The position numbers were made by a program, and so were the translations under genes. Below the pieces are notes generated by a model. It had not been told where the DNA came from, did not search any database, and saw nothing but the letters and a program-made list of their open reading frames with translations. Shown piece after piece: positions 39,473 to 53,400 of a stretch of 64,000 nt of DNA (positions are counted from its first letter, which is position 1; every line of letters starts with the position of its first letter). Origin of the DNA: Beroe forskalii (Eukaryota > Ctenophora > Nuda > Beroida > Beroidae); contig WFMF01000091.1 of the NCBI GenBank assembly GCA_011033025.1, positions 186,001 to 250,000 on the forward strand, read 5' to 3'.

Positions 39473-39859
39473 TCAGAGTGTGGCGAATGATCACTGAGCT
39501 CCTTGTTAGGGCGCTCTCACATCCTGTCACATTCATCATAGTGATAATGTACTTAAACAGTGACAGTTTTCCCTTGTCTATTGCCAGTTGCCTCAGCTTT
39601 CATCCCACAAAATCTGAAATACCTGAAATAAAAGTAAATATGAAAAAAAATAAATTAAAATAAATTAAAATAAACTAAATTTTTCTTTTCTTTTCATTTT
39701 ATTTTGTTTTACGTTCTTTTTTAACTTTATTTTTCTTTTTTTTGTGTTTTTTATACATTTTTCGATTTTTTTTGGTTTTTTTGTAGTTTCATATATCACC
39801 TCATCAGCAGACAGCTCCTCACACACGTCAGATTTCACCACCCTGGCACAGCACAAGAT
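39473..39859 (-). CDS. Unrecognised minus-strand gene, two exons
   Basis: Exon 39859-39800 (acceptor TGACACCTTCAG, donor GATGAG/GTGATA) and exon 39596-39473 (acceptor GGGATGAAAG, donor CTCTGA/GTGAAA) join in phase 0. They encode ILCCARVVKSDVCEELSADE and then LRQLAIDKGKLSLFKYIITM, MNVTGCESALTRSSVIIRH. This looks like helical, folded protein (HEAT/ARM-like alternation is possible but not provable). The exit phase (1) does not match the ATG exon at 37101, so either an exon is missing between them or they are separate genes. The retrotransposon at 39942-43555 ends inside the intron just upstream. Confidence 0.55.
39663..39790. repeat. T-rich low-complexity intron
   Basis: Long TTTTCTTTTC and TTTTTTGTG runs between the two exons; AATTAAAATAAA words at its left. 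ORFs here are low-complexity artefacts. Confidence 0.6.
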
Positions 39860-41898
39860 CTGAAGGTGTCAGAAAAAGAGATAGAATTCAGGGAGGGAAG
39901 AGCAGGAAAGAGATAACCGAGAGAGATGAAGAGTATCTAGATCACGGAGTCAGCTTCTCCAGTAGAATAACGCGGATATTTGATCTATCGCCGTTTAACG
40001 CGAATTTCGTATATCTCGTATATTCTAGCCAATCTAGAGACTTAGAGTTTTGAAAGTTCTTACTAATGTACCATTTAGCAGATAGATTTAGATAATTAAT
40101 GGTCGGGTCGATATGGTTACATAGCATGAAGAACATCTTATTTCTATCATCATAATAGGCGTCTATGTTGTTCTCAATGAATCTTTGCAGCTTATCTAGG
40201 AATAGCTGTGTGTGTGGGCATTTTAGGAATATATGTTCTAGAGTTTCTAGGGAGGTATGGCAAAGACTGCACTGACCATTATCCGTTGCAATTCTCATTT
40301 TGTATCTCATATATTTACAGGTTGATATCCGCATAAGTAACTTATATTGAAATTGAATTAATTTGTAATTGTTGGTAATGCTATTGAAGGTATTATCTAG
40401 CACTACTGTCCAGTCTATATAATCTTTATTAAGGTGCGTAGTCCATGCTTTGAGTGCAGGTAGATCGTCTGGTGAGGATGTGACCTGCATTTGACCGCGG
40501 ATTTTACCTCCATTAACCGATTTACATACATTTTTATTAGCGTCCTTGAAAAATTGCAGGCTATCCTTCTTATCGATTCTGGAAATATCTCTATGCGTCA
40601 CCATCGGGCAGTTGAACTTTCTAATCGCCATTTTTATATCTACATAGGTTTTGGGGTAATAACAGTACTATCTAAATTCCAGCGTTCGCAGAATAGATTG
40701 TATGGCATCAGGGTGTTATCATCATCCATAAAATCTGTAATATACAAGATACCACGTGAAATAAGACCATTGTTCCATAAGCTGGAGCCAATATCTGTAA
40801 TATTATCGTTGTTCCAGACACAATGGTTCGTACAACTGCCCTTAGCAGTAGTTGATTTAGTTTTCCAATCTTGATAGCATTTTAATAAATCCCCAACTAT
40901 AACATAGCTTGGGTGAGCGAGGGCATTTTCTATCGATATTTCAGGTTCGTTTGGAAACTTTAACTGACTTACTAAAACGTTCTTCCAGTTATGTTTGAAT
41001 TTCGGATCCAATATTTTTCTAATAAGAGTCAGCTTAAGACTTATAGTAAACTCTGAAAAAATCGAAAAGGCCCAAACCTCCACAACTAGTGCTCCTTTTT
41101 ACCACCTCCCGTTTAATCTTATCTCGCTTGCAGCCCCACAAGAAGTTATAAGTCATGGTGTCGATCTTCCTGATTAGTGTAACTGATGGATTAATCATGG
41201 GTGAAGCTAGGTATGAGAATTGCGCATAGATCAGAGATTTTATAATTGTGCCTTTGCCCATGATGAGATCCCTCCTATTCCATATGTTTACCCAAGATTT
41301 AGCTTTTGTTATTTTATTTCATAGTTCACTTCCATAATATCTGTTATAGACATATTATTCGCAAATTGTATTCCGAGTGCAATAAAAACTACTTTGAATA
41401 AAATCTGGGTTGTAGTTTCTATCCGCGATGTTTTTTAACAGTTCGGGGTTATCCTTAGCTCTGCCTAGAGGAATGCATTTAGTTTTATCTACATTACATC
41501 TACAACCTGAGTACTGACCAAAGTCACTAAGTTCAAGGAACACCGCCTCCAGGCACTCAATTGATGCTTCAATAAACATATCGGTATCATCTGCAAATAA
41601 GCTCAGGAGGATATCTAGACTATATAACCACGCGACTAGAGAGAGACTTTTGCAATTCGCCACGCGCAGCGTGGTGAATTACAATTAGGCGCGAACGCAG
41701 TGAGTGTCTAATTGCTCATATAGTACGAACGCCAGTGAGTGCTATATGTGAAGATCAAAAGTCTCTCTCTTGGCGCGTGGTTATATAGTATATACACGGC
41801 CGATTCGAAGTAAGTTTAATTTGGACAGATTTAGATCCTAGCAGGACACTTCATGAATTATTCATATTAGTCTTCACATTTGTCATTTGTGAATTGAC

Positions 41899-42288
41899 TT
41901 AAGTATTTTGAAGCTTTTTTGAAGAGGCAGCAATCAGCATAAGAACATAGATTCCATAAAAATCTTCATTTCCATAAACTTTTGCAAAATGCAAAATCAA
42001 TGGTACAAACAAAATAACAGATCGAAAAGATAGAATCACGAAGTGAATATTAAAGACACACACATTCTCAAGAATCCATTCACATTTGAGTGATAATTGT
42101 ACAAGTACAACATAATTGGTAATGTGTAAATCATCAGCAACATACCAATATATCGGAATGTGAACAATGAAGGACCGACCAAACAAAGTGTACAATATCA
42201 AAATTGAGAACGAAAGAACTAGGTACCACTCATGGTGTACATCGACATTTGCAATTGCAATTACTCTCAAAATGTATAGCAGCCACAT
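41899..42288 (-). CDS. 129-codon hydrophobic ORF inside the insertion
   Basis: Open frame with three to four hydrophobic stretches (LVLSFSILILYTLFG, VILSFRSVILFVPLIL, IYVLMLIAA) separated by charged turns, suggesting a multi-pass membrane protein fragment. No family is recognised and no intron borders are clear. AT-rich codons can yield such ORFs by chance, so expression is doubtful. Confidence 0.25.
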   Translation of the reverse strand: MWLLYILRVIAIANVDVHHEWYLVLSFSILILYTLFGRSFIVHIPIYWYVADDLHITNYVVLVQLSLKCEWILENVCVFNIHFVILSFRSVILFVPLILHFAKVYGNEDFYGIYVLMLIAASSKKLQNT

Positions 42289-42439
42289 TCCATTCTATAC
42301 CTATTGTTACGAGCAGACGTCACGTGACAAACTTGTCTAGCATATAACGGTTTGCAAATGTACACAGTAATTACAATGTGTTGTGTTGATTGGTATTTGG
42401 TAATCGTTTTTGTGCATGTGTACATTTGCTAAATACAGT

Positions 42440-42575
42440 AAACGGGTCAGGTAAAACAGGGTAAGTAAAGGTAAATAAACACTAAAAAGGATAAATAAAC
42501 AGGGTAAATTAACAGGGTAAATTAACAGGGTAAATAAACAGGGTAAATAAACAGGGTAAATAAACAGTGTAAGCA
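42440..42575. repeat. 16-bp tandem AACAGGGTAAATAA
   Basis: About eight units of ACAGGGTAAATAAAC or TTAACAGGGTAAAT. Leu/Pro/Tyr ORFs on the minus strand are artefacts of it. Confidence 0.85.
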
Positions 42576-43555
42576 TGTTTAATTAAGTTTTGTAACATTC
42601 GGTAACACAGCGTGTCAGAATCCGAATATAAATCTAGAGATGGACTTTCGAAAACTACTGATGGAGTTTTGAAATCTACTGATGGAGTTTCTAGAGAGAG
42701 ACTTTCGCGCGTGTTTATATAACTCCATCTCTGGTTTCGTAACTCCATCAGTGATGGTTATACGTATGCAGCACGCGCGAAAACAACACGGCCGTGTATA
42801 TATCCCATTAACTTTTATACCTTTTATATTCGGGTTTCGGTTTAATTTCAGCGTGAAAATTTGAGCGACTATAAGAAAGAGAATTGGTGAGAGCGGGCTA
42901 CCCTGATGTAAGCCTCTACTTATATAGATCGGTTCACTTAAATGACCGTTAACATTAGCATAGTTCATACATCCATGGAATGCTACTTTAACTAATTTAA
43001 TAAGGTACTCTCCGAAACCCATGGCTTTCAAGGTTTCGAGAGAAAGTCGTGTTCTACGCTATCAAAAGCCTTTTCGAAGTCTATTTGTAATAGAAGGCCT
43101 TCTTCGTTCGGGTTATTATTATAATGTTCGAGTGTGAGGTACATCAGCAGTAGATTATCGCACGTACTTTTACCTGCCTGAAATCCTGACTGTACATCAC
43201 TAATGATAAAGGCAGAGAATTTAGGATTCTCTTCTTAATCACATGGGTAAAATTTTATAGTCAATATTAAGTAAGGTAATAGGTCTCCAGTTTTTCAGCT
43301 GGACTAGCTCTGCTATGTTTTAGGCTTCGGAATAAGTGTTAGAATACCTATCCTCTGGGAGGGTGACATACTACCATTGTTTATAGCTTCCTTATAACAT
43401 TTATCCAGAGTAATTCTAATATCTGCCCAGAATTCCTTATAGAACTCCGCTGTTAGCCCATCCCACCCAGGTGATTTGTTGTTCTTCAGAGTTTTATAAA
43501 CTGAATCCATTTCTTCTAAACTAAACTCACCGTCTAAACGCTCTTGTTAATGTTA

Positions 43556-44305
43556 GTGTTACTGTTACTGTTAGAGTAACGATTACGCAGTGCATGAAAA
43601 AGACGCGCAAGTAGGAGTTCAGCATATGTCACCGTATCCTTGCTTTAGGGGGGATTGGGAATTTTCATGTTTGAACTTTGAGAATGGATATGAGAATTGA
43701 AACAATTGTATATAATTTATAGCAAGTGCAACAAATAGTTCAAATAGTTTAGAACAGAGCGAATTTTATTTACATATTGTCCAAATTACAATAACACCTG
43801 ATAAAGTTTAGCTTTAAATTCAAATTTTAGGAGTTTAGGGTTAACAGATACCAAAAACCAATTGTAATAATATTATGTATTGTGTGAAAATGAAATCGAG
43901 GATAATATGACATCACGTTATAGTTATACACATATTGTTAAGTTTTTGAATCTACTCGTGACGAAATTGAACTGTTCTCATGGCAAATTCAAATTCATAA
44001 GTCTTAATATTAAGATCATAGCATTCAGAGTTGCTTATAATATCATGGAGTTGGACTAATTTTTTCGCATAAAAATAACCAATGCTACGGTTACAATAAC
44101 AGAATGACAATGCAATACTGTGGCAATTATGGCTCAAATTCCACGTAAATACAATAAAATGGTTGGCCTTGGGCCGATATTACATCGTGCAACGACTTTC
44201 AATCTTTCTATTTCTAATCATATTCACGTCACATTCCGAACAATCTTATCATAAGCAACGCATTCACTGAAACCAAAAGCTGTAAATAATTGATAATGAA
44301 ATATT
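43556..44305. other. Intergenic spacer between two minus-strand genes
   Basis: Contains a half-hairpin remnant of the GCGCGGCGTAA family at about 43565-43625 (ACGATTACGCAGTGCATGAA, CGCGCAAGTAGGAGTTC). A 61-codon minus ORF at 43952-44137 (KKLVQLHDIISNSECYDL) is somewhat protein-like but lacks clear borders. Confidence 0.4.
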
Positions 44306-44311
44306 TTTATT
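44306..44311 (-). promoter_or_regulatory. Poly(A) signal for the FN3/coiled-coil gene
   Basis: AATAAA on the minus strand (TTTATT on +), 170 bp after the stop codon at 44481. Confidence 0.5.
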
Positions 44312-44480
44312 CGTGCAGTCCGCAATTTTATATTAACTATAAATTACAATGATTAGGGTAAAAATTCTCATATAAAAACTCCAGCACACCCCTTAAAATA
44401 AATTAAAGATCCCAAATAGGCATATCTTGAATAAAGTACGATCTGATTTTAATCCCGGGTTTTAGCCCTTGTTATTCGTT

Positions 44481-47400
44481 TCAGAGTTTGGGGAAATGAC
44501 CAAAGCTGAGCTCGTTTGCAATCGGTGCCGCCCTTTCTAACGGGGGCAGAGTTACAGCCTTTTTTCTTCTCTTTGGCTTTTTCTGAATTTGCGAATTTTT
44601 CTTGACTTGCATTACGTTAACTGTCCTGAAAAGATGAGCTAAATATTACTTGGCAAGGTGTTCTGTTGTACGGTTTTGTTGTGCTTTGTAAGCTTTTAGA
44701 GCAAGTTCCAGTAAATGTGAGCTTTTAGAGCAAGGTCCAGTAAATGTAAGATTTTAGAGCAAGGTTCAGTAAATGTAAGCTTTTAGAGCAAGGATCAGTA
44801 AAAGCAAGTTTTTATAGCAAGACTGAGTAAAGGTAACCTTTTATGGCACTAGGTGAGGTGTGTTACCTGTGTCGGGCGGGGGAAAGGTCGGATACGTCCC
44901 CAAACATCATGTTCACACTAGACAGCTTCACGTCTCTCTTGGGAGCGGGGTTTAGGAACGAGTTCGTTGAGACCTGTCAAAAGCAGGCGTTATTATCAGT
45001 AAAAACTGAAGAGTATTTTTCAAGGTGTACCATTAATAACGTATGGAGTCTCATGAACGAACATTATTAACTTCGCAACTTTATTTAGAAGACTTAAAGT
45101 TTCATGAAAATTACTTTTTATTTGACCCATTAGGCATAACATTTTTCAAATGAATCGAAAAAACGAATTTCTTTAACAAACATTCAGAATTGAAAAGCAG
45201 TGCAATTTGGTATATTTCATGAACCCTACTTTAACACAGACTGTATTTCATCAAAATTTTATGAACTTTTGCTGCAAGACATGATATTTTGATACTGATA
45301 GTGATAGGCCTATTAAATTGGGAAACTATAAAAGTGAGATATTGTGGTTACTTGATTAAGGCATTGAGGTAGTTACTTTAGGTAGAGGCCCAGAAAGACC
45401 AACGAAAAACACAACAATTGGCATGCTTATAAATACATTGCCATTGTCATTTTTAGAACACCACTTACACTATAAGATTATCAATATAGTATCTACTAGA
45501 TAAGAAATGATTTTAACTCTTAAACATTAAAAACTCAGTAAAATCACACGAACACACGGATAAGAACACAAGAGATCAGGCGTCTAAGATCTTTCAAAGA
45601 TCTTATCTCAAGACATCATGCTAGAGTTTCATGGTTCATATTTGAGAGTTTAAGGAGATACACACATATAACTATTTACACTATTTTCCTCTAGGGTTAC
45701 TGTTCCAAGTTTCTGTAGCGAAGCTACCTCAACCTGTGAGTTGTTAGGTAGTTGTGCTGCATTGGACAGAAGCTCTCGATCATACCATGGCATACATTAA
45801 ATACTACATGTTTATTTGGTTTCGTTTACTTTAAGTGAAAGTCTTCGGGATTCCCACTTAGGAGTTAGGATCAGGTTGTTTGAATGGAGAATTACAGTGT
45901 TATTAATTGATGAATTTATGATCATCCACAGCTGAATTTAGCCATGAGAACTGAAAAGTCTCTGCTAGTGTATTTCAGATTTCCTTTTCTAAAAACATAT
46001 TTTATGCGACGATCTGAAAAATTATGATCGAAAAACAAAAGAAAATCAATAAAGAAATTACCTGGACTGTCGCCTGGTGTGAATCTCTCTTCAAAAGGCT
46101 ATCTGAAAGTGAAATGAAATATTATCATTGAGTTATGTTCCAAATATCCCGGAATTTTCAGGCCCACTCCAACATATGAACCTCAAAATTTAAATTCCAA
46201 TTTCGCCAAAAATCCATTCCAATACCTAACACCCATGTTGTATTTCAAACTTCATTTTGTAGCCCAGATTCCTATCAGCCCACTCACTTCTCATGTCGCT
46301 CCGTACTGACTCCATTATCTCCTTGGTCCGTTTGGTCTGGGCCACGTTCTCCGTGTTTCGCTGACTAATCATTGCACTTATCAGTCGATTCTGCTCGGCA
46401 ATGCCATCGTCTTTCTTCCGCTGGGGAGAGAAGAGGGCCATAGTTATGGGAGAAGTGGTAACTTACTTCATTGGCGATGAAATTGAAACACGTATGAGAC
46501 AACTTTTGTTTGTAAAGTATTGGGTATGGACTGCCCAATAATTAGGAGACAACCCCGCTTTTGTGACAGTCAGTCCATTGCGATATTCATATATCCCTTA
46601 CCACTTCGTCGATATTGAATCTGCCTTTTTCGCCACCCTGAAAGTAAATGAAAACTCTCAAAAGGCAGTTAATATTAACGGCATTGCCAATCTACATTCT
46701 TTAAGTCTTTAATTGATTGATCGTCTGATTGACAAACTATTTTATTATATGAAAATCAAAATATACTAACTTCAGAGTCGTTTTCTCGGTCGGCCGTCAT
46801 GTCATGTTTCCTGAAGAAGTGAGGATTTGCATTTAATTTGGTAAATACGAATTTAATAAGAGGACAATTAGAATTTAGATAAACTGCTATAATAATTGGC
46901 AACCGCCGTGAAAGTTTAACAGACAAAGAAAACTTTAAATTTCTCGGATTTCCGGAACCCCAGTTATGAACCAGGTATGGAAGGGAATTGGCTGATAATG
47001 AATTACGCATCGCCTCGAAATACGTGTGACCTCATGAAACAATTCCGGAGTTACTACCGAGTAGAAGCTTACAAATGTGCTTGTCGTGATGCAGTGCCAC
47101 CATTAGACCTTCAAACCGAGCTATAATTTCCAACAAGCAATGAGAGAATTAATTCATATTCTCCACTCACTAATACACCGTGGACAGCGTCCTTCCGAGC
47201 AAGTTTCAAATTAAGAGCGTCTGAAGCGACCTCGCACACAACTGCACTGGCCGCGACTCAGCTATCAGGATCACACGTAAACCTGACTCATTAATCGGAC
47301 ACGTTAGCCTGAGCTCTTGCTGTGAAATGCGTGTGAAGCTGGGAAGTGCCGTGAAATGAGTTGCTCTCTCTCACCTGTGGGCAGCTTCGCGGAGCTTTAT

Positions 47401-50400
47401 GTCTGACAGAGAGTTGGCGGGCGAGGGGGTATCTGTGGAGTTGAGGGAGTGGAGTGAGTGGAGCGAGGGGTCGTTCCACACCGAGCTGTTGGAGTCCGAG
47501 GACCTGGTGGGGTCGGTGGTCGTGTGGGGGAGGGAGTCCGAGGACTCGCCCTCCGACTTGTTCTGGTAGAGAGGGACGGGGGAGTTGCGCCTCGTGACCA
47601 CCACCTCCGACACTCCCTCGTGCCCTCCCTCGGCTATCGTGTCCAGCTGCGTGCGGGACTTGCTCTTCACGAACCTGCTCTTCTTCTTCTTCTTCGGCTT
47701 GATGATTTCCCGGTCTTCTGAAAGAGACTGGGGAAAAATTAGCAGGGGAATCTTTGAATTCTGGATATTCTTATTTGAATTTTGAACAATAGATGCCAGA
47801 AATATTTCGGTCCAGTAATCAAATTTTAATTTAAGATTCAATGTTTATTTCAATCGCTTTGGTATCAAAAATCGTACCAAGGTTTCTTCATAAAATAAAA
47901 CTGGGAATGACACTCCCATGAATTTATTGCAGGAATAAAGTACATTCATCATAATATACTGTAAACCATAAAATCAAAATAAATTTACTGAATTTTATTA
48001 ACTTTGCGATCGGAAATATAAACATGAATATCAATTCTTGTGCCATACAAGACACCCTTCCCTAGACAAGAAGCTCATAAGCACCATTAAAAACCAGGGA
48101 AGACTATAAAAAGCTTAGCACAAGTTACAAGGTACCTATAAAAGTAACTTCTGCTTGTGTTATAACCATGCTAAAGAAACCCAAAAGAAAGACAATTTCA
48201 AACTGGCAGCCGACTATAATTCCAGATCTCAGTACCTGCCGTACCCCCTTCTGCCCCCTCTGGCGCCCCTCACCACACCCCTCCCCCTGTAGTCCCCTCT
48301 GCCTCCTCCAAACACAGGGCCGCCCGTGCCCAGACCAGGCCCTCCTCGCTGTGAAGGGGCGGCACCCCGGCCCACTCGGCCGCCCCGGGCAGGCGCCACA
48401 TCAGCAGGCTCTCCCAGCTGGAGTTGGAACATGGAGGTGTTGCCGGAGGGGGCGGGAGACTTGCTGGCGCCTGAGAACTGACTCCGCATGCTCCGCCCTG
48501 TGTTCGGGCGGTTCTTGTTGATGGGCGGCAAGGGCGACTCATGCCTCACCCTCTCCATTGCCGGGTTCTTGTTCTTCAGAGCTCTCAGCTCGTCTATCAG
48601 CTTCTTCTGGTCAGCGATCGTTTTCTCGTGAGCTACTCTGATCTTCTGCTGTGATGATAAGTCAGACTTCAGCCTCTTCAACTCATTGCCGATGTTGTTA
48701 GGGTCACTCCGGGATTGCTGGAGTAATTTCTCCAAGTCCTGCACCACCTTGAGCCTGTAGTCTCTGACCTTCCGGACTGTCTTACTGTTTGAGTTAGTCT
48801 GATTGATCATGCGGTTTCCTGTACTGGAGAGCTTGCTACTCAACAAGTCTATGAGCTTTTCCTGAGCAGGCACCTCCAGGTCCCTCATTATGGACAGCCA
48901 CTCTTCTTTAAACTGCAGGAATACTTCACATCAGGGGCTGAATGTCTAAATGCTTCTTACATGAACTTGCTTCAGAGGCCTGGGGTCTGCAGATGAACAG
49001 CGAAAAGTGCACTCTGTGACATTCAAGAAAAATTATGACAAGGAACAATAAAAAAGAAAGAAGATCACAACATAATGCTGATAAACCTGGATCCAAAACA
49101 TATGAACGGCTTTTATACTTTCATAAAAAGGCAGCAAACGTTTACAATAAAAGTGAAGCAATCCGATTGAGTAAAAAATAAATTCGTAATAGTTGTAGAT
49201 GTAAGTGTAAAATCTGATTTTTCGCTGTTTTCAATTTCCCCGAGCAGCATTTGCTACTTTTTCCTGACTTGCAGCGGTTTGCGTTTCACCACTTTCTTCT
49301 GAGTCTGAGCAATGTTTGTAGGTTTGGGATGTGATGAGGTAGAATCGAGCGTTTCAGGATGAACTTTGGCACGACGCAGTCTTCTTCTGAGGCTCTGAAC
49401 ATGTTTGAGATGACATTTTATCTGAATAAACATGTAGCAGCACATCCCGAGCACACGCAGAATCAGGGGTAGAATTCTCAGCAATCGGATGGTTCATTGA
49501 ACCGTTCAATTGTCATCTGGAATCGAGTGGTCGATTCTGATTTCCGTTATCAGTTGGTACAATACATATGAGATCAGATCTACAAAGAGTTTTATTCTCT
49601 CTCTCCCCTATTATTTTCAGAACCTTTGATTGGAACATTCGCTCATTGAAGATTTTCATATCAGCTGAGCGGCTGAGGATTTGAGAATTAATTGCATGAA
49701 TAAGTTATAAATGAATTTCCAGGATTATCATGCTTTGTTGATTGTTTAGAGCTAAAGGGCACATGTCATAAGGCTAATACCAAGAGGAATGAATAGATTT
49801 ATGCTTTTAAAGTTGCCCTTTAAACGTCACACGTCATTCTTGGGTTGTTTGATAAAACTAAAAGCGATAAGTGATAGTCCTAAAGCCCATATTTTCATAT
49901 TTCATTATTTCGGTAGATCTGTAATGGGTCAGTAAATTATATTAAGAGCAATTTAGCCGATGGAGTCATTCGTGCAATGATATTGGCAAGCAACCGTCCT
50001 CAACCATCCAGATTGTCTCTGATTTCAGTTATCTCTGATTGGCATTTCCCAAAAGTCACCAAATTATTTATAACACATGTATGTGCAACTCAATTACTCA
50101 AAGTCTGCAAAAGCTGTTTTAATGGAAGTTGCTCATGATTCCAATTCCATAAATCAGTAAACAATCAATCATTCAATACGGATCAAATGAAAAGCAGATT
50201 TCTAGGGTCAATTGTGTCATTGTTTACAATAGAGGAAAACATGGGCAAACCCGGGCAAACTGCTTTGTGTGCCCATGATTCAAAAGAAACACGTCGAAAG
50301 GGTATAGTAAAAAGGGCCACATAGTAAAGATGGACAAGATATACAGTTTTTTTTTTACTATATTCGCTGTCATCCCCACTACTCAGACACTCGAGAAAAA

Positions 50401-53400
50401 ATGTCTTCTGTACCCGGCCTTTAATTGAGTTATTGGGACCACACTTGGTACTTCCAATCGACCCTTTTAATTACTCTTTTGACGAGATACTTTTTACTGA
50501 TGGGCACACATGGGTGAAAGCCTCACAAACTCTGCACTAACAACAGATGATACAGCTACAAGTTAAAATGTGACAACTAGGCTGCAAGAGCACCTACAAG
50601 ACCGGGAGTTCCTACCTTGGCTATGTCAGGTGAGAGGGATCTGAACTCTTGAGCGTCTGTCAGGTCTGAATCCTCGTCCTCCATCCCCTCCTTCGAGGAC
50701 ACAACTGAAACACATCCTGGTGTTAGGACTAGAGTCTGGAAGAAATTGTGTGCAGTTATTGCCGACTCATGTCGAGAAAGTGCTCGCAATTATATCGAAA
50801 TTCAACTTATAATTCACTATTTCATGCTTTTCATAGATGCTGAACCGGCTTATAGTTAATTGTATATTCAAGTCGAATGTATCTATATTATGCTTTCCAA
50901 GCCAGAGTCCTTAGATCAAAATAGTGCGTATGAAAAATTAAACTTAGGGTGAGGCTTCAGCAAATGGTAAGCGTGATCCCAGCAGCAGATTGCTGACACA
51001 AAAAAGCGTCTAAAAGATTAAAAAAAATATAGCACTAATCTAAGTAATCTACGAATCTACTTATCTAAGCTTCTACACCAATGTATTTGAATCTAAAGCT
51101 ACGTGATGAATCTAGAGGCTATGCAGCACTAATAATAGGCTAGAACACTAAGTCACAACAGCTTTACAACACAGTTCACGCTACAATAGCAGCATCAGCT
51201 GGCACACAGAGGAACCTGCTCTAAGCTTGTCTATGTATTTTGTAAGCTTCTTCTTAGATTCAAAGTCTTGGGTGACTAAATCGTATTCGTGCCTTTGTAA
51301 AAAGGCTAGGTTTTCATCCTTCCACCCCTTAAGAATTATCTTTCGTGAAGTGGGGATTTCCACGTTTGCTACAAATGAATTCCTCTGGTTGAGCACATGC
51401 CCAAAGAGCTCCTTCTTTAGCTTCTCTGATAAGTCCATGTTCTGAACGTCCTGATACTGGAGCTTCCACAGAGTCAGGGGGTCCTGCCCGAGTCTCTTGA
51501 GAGCAGCACACAGCTCCGGGGACGCCTTCAGATACTTAGCCAGGTACACAGCCCCCAGCAACTCATTGAGTTCGTCTTCTGAGAGATTCAGAGCCAGAAT
51601 GGACTGCTCATCTAGCGTGGACAGATCTGTGATGCCAGCTGCTCGGAGCTTAGCCAGCAGTGAACCAGAGAGGGAGGCAGCCACATTAGGATCATTCAAC
51701 TTGTAGGAGGGACCTCCACGAGATCCAAGGGACAGTCTGTGGTCCATCTCCTTCTTTCTCAACATCTCTTCCTGTCTGAGCTGGGCTTCCAGTGCTCGTA
51801 AACGATCCATCTCAGCTTTCAATCTAGCTTCCATCTCATCCTTTGCACGATATAACTTCTCGCGCTCTGCATCAAGCTCATCATCTGAAAAGTTACTGAA
51901 TTTTGAGGAAAAGGTTCTCCTATAGAGTGTCACCTGATCTGATCTGGTCTGGTGGAGAGAAGTTAACCCTGTTTAGATGGGAATAAAGTTGAAATGGAAG
52001 TTTAAGATCTATTATCAGCAATTATAATGACAAAAAATCACTGTTTATCGCGTTTTTGAGTTCGTAAAATTGGATAAAAAATTGATTACATTTTATTCAT
52101 AAAAATCGATGCTGAATCAACTAGCAAGGCATATAATCATCAGCTCTACAGCAGTGTACTTAAAATTTGAATCAAAGTTTGCTTATCAGAAAATCATTTC
52201 AATCGAATGTGCATATTCAAAGTTTTACAATTCACCACAATATCCCAATTGAATCAAAAGATGGTTGTAAGAGCACGGGGTGCAATGGATTGTCCCGGAG
52301 CCTTCTTGGCAGTGTTAGAAACCCGCACGTTACCTTTGGATCCAGCCCGTTTCTTGGCGGGTTCGCTTTCCACCACGTAGCCCTCAGCGGTCACCACCCG
52401 AATCTGGGAGGAGTTACAGATGAGGGGGCAGTTGGACAGGTGAGGAGGCAGTTTGGCAGGCGAAGAGGGTGGGTTGGCAGGTGAGGGTGCAGTAAGACAG
52501 GTGAGGGGGTGTGTTGGACAGGTGAGAGGTGGGTTGGACAGGTGAGGGGGTGTGTTGGACAGGTGAGGGGCAGTTGGACAGGTGAGGGGGTGTGTTGGAC
52601 AGGTGAGGGGGTGGGTTGGACAGGTTAGGGGGCAGTTGGGCAGGTGAGAGGTGTGTTTGACAGGTGAGAGGTGTGTTGGACAAATGAGGGGGCAATTGGA
52701 CAGGTTAGAGGTAGTTGGACAGGTGAGGAGGAAATTGGACAGGTGAGGGAGTGTGTTTTGGACAGGACGTCAGGGGTGGGTGGGTTGGACAGGTGAGGGG
52801 GTGGGTTGGACAGGTTAGGGGGCAGTTGGGCAGGTGAGAGGTGTGTTTGACAGGTGAGGGGGTGGGTTGGACAGGTGAGAGGTGTGTTGGACAGGTGAGG
52901 GGGTGGGTTGGTTAGGTGAGAGGTGTGTAGGACAGGTGAGTGGAGGTTAGACAAGTGAGGGGGTGTGTTGCAGTCCGGAGCAAGATGTTAATAAAGCTTC
53001 AATTCACGAGAATACCACTTACACTTACGTCACCAAAACCGTTGGACGGTTGGTCAAGTAACCCCCCGCTGGTTTGGATGTGATCAGCCCATTTTGTCTC
53101 TTTTCAGGTTCCGTTGTCACATCCAAACCCGCGGGGGGTTACTAGACCAACCGTCCAACGGTTTTGGTGACGATATCTTGACAGATGTATGTAGTTTGAA
53201 CCCATGTTACTTGCCCAAAGGCAGTTTGGACCCACGTAACTTGCCCTCACGTAGTCCGAACCCACGTTACTAGCCCACACGCAAGTCTAACCCACATAAC
53301 TCACCCTGACGAAGTCCAAAACTACGTTATTCTAACTTGGAATTACTAGAATTGATATATTTCTTAATTTCTACAAATCGTCCACGTGAACTCACGTGCT

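Larger units (their letters stand above)
41621..42810. mobile_element. 1.2-kb insertion in the L1-like RT
   Basis: The RT reading breaks after KVNG (about 42810) and resumes at DILLSLFADD (about 41622). Sequence at both breaks shares GATAT, a possible short target duplication. Each end carries CTAGAGAGAGACTTT next to ATATATACACGGCC-like words. A 168-bp hairpin (41621-41788; arms ACTATATAACCACGCG and CGCGTGGTTATATAGT, inner AGAGAGAGACTTTTG) makes up the left end. Confidence 0.65.
39942..43555 (-). pseudogene. Broken L1/Tx1-like non-LTR retrotransposon
   Basis: Minus-strand frames in the correct order for an L1-clade reverse transcriptase: NNKSPGWDGLTAEFYKEFW (about 43450), GLHQGSPLSPILF (about 42910), SLFADDTDMF (the F/YADD catalytic box, about 41590), NFLWGCKRDKIKREVV (about 41130) and a C-terminal Cys/His knuckle CSLCHTSLETLEHIFLKCPH (about 40230) before the stop at 39942. 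The 5' part (endonuclease, ORF1) is missing, the frame changes several times, and a 1.2-kb insertion splits the RT between its palm motifs. It is certainly inactive. Confidence 0.9.

Noticed and set aside
52414..52954. Leu/Ser/Asn/Pro/His repeat ORFs on the minus strand
   Set aside because: Translation of the 20-bp minisatellite in two frames.
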